From: Craspedostauros australis
Lineage: Eukaryota; Bacillariophyta; Bacillariophyceae; Mastogloiales; Achnanthaceae
Assembly: GCA_026770025.1 (NCBI GenBank)
Contig: JAMXDE010000022.1
Coordinates: 186,001-250,000 of the forward strand
Length of the DNA stretch: 64,000 nt
Reading direction: 5' to 3'
Part shown: piece after piece, positions 58,191 through 64,000 of the stretch
Numbering within the stretch: the first letter of the stretch is position 1
Layout: every line of letters begins with the position of its first letter
Position numbers and translations under genes: made by a program
The notes under the pieces: generated by a model
What the model saw: the letters and a program-made list of their open reading frames with translations, nothing else
Told to the model about the DNA's origin: nothing
The model's database searches: none

Positions 58191-58655
58191 GTGATGTTTG
58201 TTTTGTGTTTTGTGACGAGTGGTGTGAATTGTGTGACGCGGACCGTATTTTTGTGTCGTGAATGGTGTGCGTCGTGGAGCCATCGCGTCGTGGAGCCGGC
58301 ACGTTGTGTTGTGCCGTTCTGGTCGGAAAATTTCCATCCGAACCACACACAAAAACGCTCCAAGGCCTCAACTGCGTCGATCGGAGCGCCAGCACAATCG
58401 GTGTGTGTCGCACAAACCAATCGAATGGCAAAGCCTCCTCTTGGTTGGTACCGCACTCGTACATCTGTACCACATCGTGCCATGCCAGTATTCCGCTTTC
58501 TCTTCATCACACATGTGCAACCCTCGCGATCGTTGCTGCCATCAAGTCCAAGCGTCTGTACTCGTCACTGGAGCACCAACGATGCATCCTCTGATCATTC
58601 ATCTCTGCTCGTGCCCTGCCGACGGCGCTGCCACTAGCACAATCGTCATGTATTG

Positions 58656-58685
58656 GTAGAGTAGAGTAGAGTAGAGTAGAGTAGA
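58656..58685. repeat. GTAGA pentanucleotide array, copy 2
   Basis: Same six units as 39316-39345. Confidence 0.9.
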
Positions 58686-59372
58686 GCGCAACGAATCCAC
58701 ACCATACCATGCTCATATGCTATACTATGCTATGTTGTGATGTGCTAGTGCAGCTCCTATAATATGTTACATTCGATGAGCTATTCCGTCGTCTGCGTGC
58801 TGAAGACGAACACGCAGGACGCCCCCTTCTGCAGATACAGACGTTCTGGGTAACCAAACGTGGCATCACCGAGTCTTCGTTTTAGTTCGCACATAACGTT
58901 TCCTCGCTGAGCTGGCCTCGAACAAGACAAGTTTAGAATACTCGACGAGTTGTACGACAAGAACGCAAGTGCACTCGTATGGATGTCTGGACGGAGTGGT
59001 TGAAACTGTAGTCAAGTTGTGTGGTTCATCTTCGGATATGCTCCCTTGAAGTCATGGGCAAAGGTACCATATCATGCTATACTAGCACATGGAAGTACGA
59101 GAATGCACAACTGGCAAGGCGCAGCACAGCACAGGATGCAAACGATTGTTCCATGACTGTATTGTAACATGTATTCTATTCTTCGATCATCGTGCCATAT
59201 GCAACGATGGAGTTGAGTTGAGCCATTTGTTCTGAATATGGATCGCATCCATGCTGTCTTGCCGCTGCGGAAGATGCGACCGTATGAGCATGGGCGTACA
59301 TGTGGATACGTCGTGATGTTTGTACTCCCACTCCTGTTCGCGCCCTGAGAGTGCGGTCAGCCATTTCATTTT

Positions 59373-62094
59373 TCAAGAGCATGCATCGTTATTTTGTCCA
59401 GGGCAGTCGTTGGATGGGCTGTCGATGGTGTAGGTCCAGCCAGGAGAGCCGCTGCACATGTCTGTCGCCATGCAGTCCTGACAGTTGCTTGGAGCCGCGC
59501 AGGTGTTCGCCGCCACGACCAGATCATCAACCGCCAAGTTGGAGTTTGCAACACCGTTACAGCTGTCTTGTGACAAGCATGTGCCACTGCCGATGGTGAT
59601 ACAACCGAGAGTCTTGAACGGGCCAGCGTGAACATTCTGACTAGCGCGTTGTCCCTCACAAGCGTTCATCCCCACGTCGATGTTGGCAAGCGTAGGTGTG
59701 GCGATACTGGGAGACTGGTCGGCGCAAATTTCAAGGCCTTTGCAGCCGTCCCCGCCATTTCATCCTGCGTGTTGGGTCCAGATGTTACCATAGATGTTCT
59801 GCCCAAGATTCTCGCAGCTGTTTGTGCTGGTTCATGCGGCTGGCCCGATGATCTGGTAGCCAATGGTGGCCGTGGCACTGGGAGGGCTGGAAAAAGATCC
59901 AAGATTCTTGCAGGATTTTGGTCCCAGACAGCTGCTGAGGATGATGGCATCCTTCGAAACCTCTTCGCAGGAACTATCACTTGCACATGAGTCCAGGGTG
60001 ATGATGATGTCGCCCCTGAGAGTCCAACTGAGAGTTCCTCAGCGGCAGGCCCCGCCCACAGCACCGCATCTCGTGGATAGGCTTGCGGCGTTCGCAGTGA
60101 GAAGGATGCCATCGCCTTCGAGAGCAGTGAGGATGGCTGCGATTGCTTGGGGGTCATTCTTGATGCGATCAAATCGTACCTGCGCCTGTTGCTGCGACGT
60201 CCGGCTGCCTTGGTCGTCATCGCATCCGAAGATGCTTTTCACGAACCTGTCCTTGTTCATTGGGAGAGACTCGTTGTCGTTGACGAATTGTGCGCATGTG
60301 CCCACATCATCATCGCAGAGGACGACTTGTCTGGAGGTGAAGCCCGCAGTAACCTCCCCAGCCTCATTCAAGCAAAGGGTCTGCAGGGTGGTCTTGTTGA
60401 TGGTTGGGGAGTTTGTTGGAACAAAAGTTGACAGATCGGATGGCTGCTCTGTCGGAATCATCGTTGGGGTATCGCTTGCCAGCGGAGAAGGGGGCGAAAG
60501 TTGGGCAATCTGTTGGGCGTTGGTCTTTGTTGATGCAGAATTGATCGACCCTTTTCACTGGTTGGGTCGCCATCGACGTCTTTGGGGCAGGCGACGGCAG
60601 CATCGTAGATAATGAAGACTTCGTCGCTGTCGCAGTTGGTTTTTGTCATGCATTCGTAGCATGCGCCGCTGCTGTCACAGCCATAGTCTGGCACAATGAT
60701 GTCAGTTGTCACTGAGTCACCGAATCCCAATCCCGGGCAAGCGTAGGCTGCGGCGCAGGCATTGTCGCCGATGCTCAAGCTGCCCTGAATCTTCGCAGGT
60801 GATGGCAACGAGTGCATGTGCAGTCGTAGTAACCGCTCGCATGTGCTGCGGTGCATGCATATTCACCAAGGCATGCGTTGAACCCAATTCTGACGTGGCT
60901 CTGGGAACGGCTGGGCCCGTACTGTTCAACGCGGTAGCCAACGCTCGCACAGGCGTAGGGTCCAACGCAGGCGCCGCTTTGTATGATGGCGTCTCTGTAG
61001 GAGTATGTGCCAGCAAGGACGCAGGAAAGATAATCAGTGCAGGCCAGTTGACCAATGAAGGTGACACCGTATGTTGGGTGAGGACCATAGCAATTGGAAA
61101 CATAAAGAGAGTTCATGCCGGCGCATACCCCTTTGCTGGTACAGGATGAAGCCAGGACCAATGTGTTTCGTCCCATCCTGTCGCAAGATCCAGACCCAAT
61201 GCAGGCAGTGGTGGCAATGGTCATGAAACTGTAACCGTCGGCGCTGGTACAGTGATACTTCTCTGCACAGCTTGGAGCCCCAGCGTCCTGGCACATGTAG
61301 TAGATGTCCTCGCCACCGAGAGCTGTGAGCAGAGTGGTGCCGGCGGCGGACAATAGCTTCAGCTCCTCAGCTAGCAAGGGGCTGGACGCATATTGGTTGA
61401 ATAGCTTGTGCGCATCCCCCTTGGTCAAGAGGCCAGCGCATGCAAAGTAATTCTGCAATCCTGGTGTGCTTCGAACAGCAGTGACGGCCTCGCGGTACGA
61501 TGTCTTGGATGGATTGCAGATGATGGTCTTTGGCTCGGATGCCTCCGGCGGAAAGCATGGCGGCGCAACATCTGGCTCGCAGGCCACGGAGATGCTGGAA
61601 TCAAATGCAAACGAGATGGTTGTCGGTGCAGATGTAGGCCCTGATGTCGGCATGCTGGTTGCTCCGCCTGTTGGCTGGTCGGTCGGTGATGAGGTAGGCC
61701 TCAGGGTTGGATTGCTGGTTGGCAAGGCAACTGGCCGCCCAGTTGGCCTTGAAGTTGGTGCCCCAGTTGGTGGCAAGGTTGGTGTAGAAGTCGGTGTTGT
61801 CGTCATTATTCAGGCCAACGCAGTTGGTGCCAATGTAGGAGAGCTGGTAGGCGAACTGGTTGGTGCCACACTGGGATTGCTGCTTGGATTGTTGGACGGT
61901 GCTCCCGTCTGTTTGTTACCCTTGACGTTCTTTGGAATGAAACCGCCGTCGCCCTTCAGCAGTCTGGTTGCCTGCATCGCAACATGAAGTTCGTTGGTTG
62001 GGTCAATCAATCTATGGCCGCGAAGGATGGCATCGATTGTCTTGCATTCGGCGAGCAAGATCGCCGTGATGGTAACTGCCTTGAAGTTGAGCAT
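59373..62094 (-). pseudogene. Passenger: decayed Pro-Thr/Cys-rich secreted protein gene, copy 2
   Basis: Identical to 40033-42754: signal peptide at 62094, Pro-Thr repeats, in-frame TGA at 61810-61812, Cys-Gly-Ala-Cys modules and the same later frame changes. The shared lesions show that the gene was already broken before the two copies separated. Confidence 0.75.
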
Positions 62095-62798
62095 CTTCGG
62101 TTTCCACGTGATCTTTGCTTGGTTGTGGTTTGCTGGAATGCTGTTTCTTTCCTCTCGAATTTGGACGAGCGGTTTACTATTGCTCGTATTTGCTTCGAGG
62201 CTCCTTCACACTCGTGGCTGGATCGGTACTTTTGGTTGTGTTGATGTCGTCCCTTGCGCCTTGGCGTTCATGCAGGAGGATCGTGCTGCACGGTTGCGCA
62301 GGATGCATACCGTACCACGTTGATCATGTGCGCACCGCATGTTATCGGAGAAGAAAAATGGAAACAGCAACAGTGGCAAGAATGTGGATTGGCTGAGCTG
62401 TGCATGCATCATTCACAGGATTGGCAGCCGAGGTGAAGACGATGTTGTGGTGATTGGCGAAGCACTGTCGTCTGCGTCGGACAGCTCGCCAATGCGCTTC
62501 GTCGTATTCCGAGACGATTGGCTGTTGCTGGTTTCCATTGTGAGACTGGTCAACATGGAGTGTTGTTGGCTGTCCTGGCCTGGCACATTCTGTTGTCGCC
62601 GCGCGCAGTCATCATCTTGTCTTGCGGAGGAAGAGTCACACGATGTCTCTTCCTCTGTTGTGACTCGTTTTTCATGACGTGGAATACGTTCCCTGTGACG
62701 TAGAAGACGGATCAGCGAGAGCAAACACACAATAGCTCTAAATATCCAATCGCCGTTTCTCCCAAAAGCAAGCAAACCAGTGACAACAAGGGGCCAAA
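62095..62798. other. Right arm of copy 2, no gene seen
   Basis: Matches 42755-43458. Nothing is supported in it. Confidence 0.55.
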
Positions 62799-62848
62799 AC
62801 TCCACAACTAGTGTTATCGTGAGTGCATCAACTGCGACCTGGAGGTAG
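62799..62848 (-). repeat. Right 50-bp terminal inverted repeat, copy 2
   Basis: Same sequence as 43459-43508, followed by the TA duplication. Confidence 0.97.
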
Positions 62849-62850
62849 TA

Positions 62851-64000
62851 AGCAAGACGAAAACGGCAGTGGGACCACCGAATTTAGTCGTTCAAAACGA
62901 TGTCGAGAAACCGCGGCACAGGAAGGTCACGGCCAAAAATCCCGTCACGCATCTTCCGACACAACGCACAAAGTGGAACCAACGAGAGCACAGCACAAGG
63001 CAACACGCAAAAGCAACCATTGCACTCCCATTCCAATACATGCGGCCAAGGGAACCAAAACGACAATCAAGTCCTCCCCTGCACTCGGAGACTCGGATCT
63101 CTCTGTGTTTGAATTGTTGGTTGCAGCATCTCCAGAAGTGATCGCGCATTTCCTGCGACGTCTGCCATCAACGAGAGGTTGTTGGAACGATCTCTGCATC
63201 AGTCTCGCATCTACACAAACACGAAGCAAACCAAAGTCAAGCAAGACAAGGCGAAGAGAAAGGACTCGAATTGGTTCCGTTTTGCCGCCTCCATCAGTCA
63301 CAAAACAGAAAAAGCTCTTCCTCTTGATCGGATCGGCGCCAGTTGTGTTCGTTGCCCCTGACCAACCCAACACCAACAGCATCAGACCCCTCTCTGCATC
63401 CTCCACATCAATTGCGACGCAGACCACTCGACAGCCACTCTTCATCCAAGCAAGAAGAGCAACAGCGCCTCACACACACCCTGAAGTCCATCGCAAGACG
63501 GTCATTTACGATCACAAACAACACCCAAGAGCGAGCCGAAGCGTGCACAGGTACTCATCGTAACACTGGCACATCATCACTGCGACCACACACCTTCCAC
63601 GCTATCACAGTCCTCATCTCACTCCTCGAGTCTTGTCGCTCAAGCAATCTGTAAAAACACCGTTGACAACCGTTGACATTCGCAGCCTCAGATTCACGTC
63701 ACTTCACCTTTTGGACATCATCGCACACGCAGACCAGCGCATAACACACGGTTACTTCTGCATTGCAGTTGCGAAACGCCCGCACCACACCCTGTTCAAG
63801 GAACCAACTCGAACACAGCAATCGACCTGAACCCCTCTCCTCAATCGACTTCGTCTGGTTGCGTTTCCAAGCCAAAGAATTTGGCGAGAGGCGAACTCCT
63901 CGTGAGAGCCATAGTGCACGCAATAGAGACCATTCTGCATCAAAGAGCACCAACACGGAGCACATCAGTGAAGCGCAAGTGCAAAGAGACTGGCTGCATT
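62851..64000. other. Intergenic DNA to the window end
   Basis: 1.15 kb. An open frame crosses from the transposon end (62823-63563), but its Lys/Arg/Thr/Ser composition and its start inside the inverted repeat argue against a gene. CACA- and AAAC-rich leader-like sequence fills the last part, so this may be upstream of a gene beyond the window. Confidence 0.55.

Larger units (their letters stand above)
58034..59175. other. Unassigned DNA after the transposase, copy 2
   Basis: Matches 38694-39835, with a GGTGT array at 58148-58190 and a GTAGA array at 58656-58685. I see no gene. Confidence 0.6.
53237..62848 (+). mobile_element. Giant Tc1/mariner-type transposon, copy 2
   Basis: 9,612 bp, same orientation and content as copy 1. 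It is flanked by TA at 53235-53236 and 62849-62850. Flanking DNA outside the TA differs completely from copy 1 on both sides, so this is a separate insertion and not a segmental duplication. Every open reading frame I compared has the same sequence and the same relative position as in copy 1. Confidence 0.95.

Noticed and set aside
33897-62848. Segmental duplication as the cause of the two 9.6-kb copies
   Set aside because: Identity stops exactly at the TA on each side, and the flanks are unrelated.
62823-63563. A 246-codon frame running from the transposon end into host DNA
   Set aside because: It starts within the inverted repeat and has the composition of untranslated leader DNA.

Overview
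The window is nuclear DNA of a photosynthetic stramenopile, most likely a diatom. Genes are separated by 0.3-3.7 kb of mixed sequence, and the introns I can place are short GT-AG introns of 133-234 bp. Two proteins carry a bipartite plastid leader with a Gly|Phe cleavage motif of the ASAFAP type. Secreted proteins show the Pro-Thr and Cys-Gly-Ala-Cys repeats that are common in diatoms.

Layout: (1) 1.7-10.5 kb is a DNA transposon of about 8.8 kb. It has imperfect terminal inverted repeats (TIRs) built from a repeated Cys-free DNA motif, and one three-exon gene. That gene encodes a 72-bp minisatellite-derived N terminus, a DDE transposase core, a YqaJ-like PD-(D/E)XK nuclease and a Cys-rich finger. 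(2) 10.7-12.2 kb is a secreted Cys-rich repeat protein (minus strand). (3) 14.4-24.2 kb holds two tandem paralogous giant P-loop ATPases with helical (TPR-like) tails. (4) 24.6-25.5 kb is a secreted spondin-N-domain protein (minus). (5) 29.2-30.5 kb is a multi-pass membrane protein of unknown function. (6) 31.5-33.3 kb is a soluble class III nucleotidyl cyclase with two complementary catalytic domains. (7) 33.4-33.9 kb is a decayed NTF2-like paralog. (8) 44.6-52.3 kb is a block of a membrane-tethered S1 serine protease, two plastid NTF2-like paralogs and an ERMARD/DUF4209 homolog.

The main surprise is two 9,612-bp copies (33,897-43,508 and 53,237-62,848, both plus orientation) of an oversized Tc1/mariner-type transposon. 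Each copy has 50-bp TIRs, a TA target duplication and an 848-aa DDD transposase. Each also carries a passenger: a decayed, minus-strand copy of a Pro-Thr/Cys-rich secreted gene related in style to the host gene at 10.7-12.2 kb. The copies keep an exact offset of 19,340 bp at both ends and through three pentanucleotide microsatellites, and every peptide I compared is identical, so at least one jump was very recent.

The two ATPases and the nearby cyclase together contain the parts of a soluble adenylyl cyclase (two cyclase domains, P-loop NTPase, helical repeats). Here they are spread over separate genes. Whether they work together is inference.
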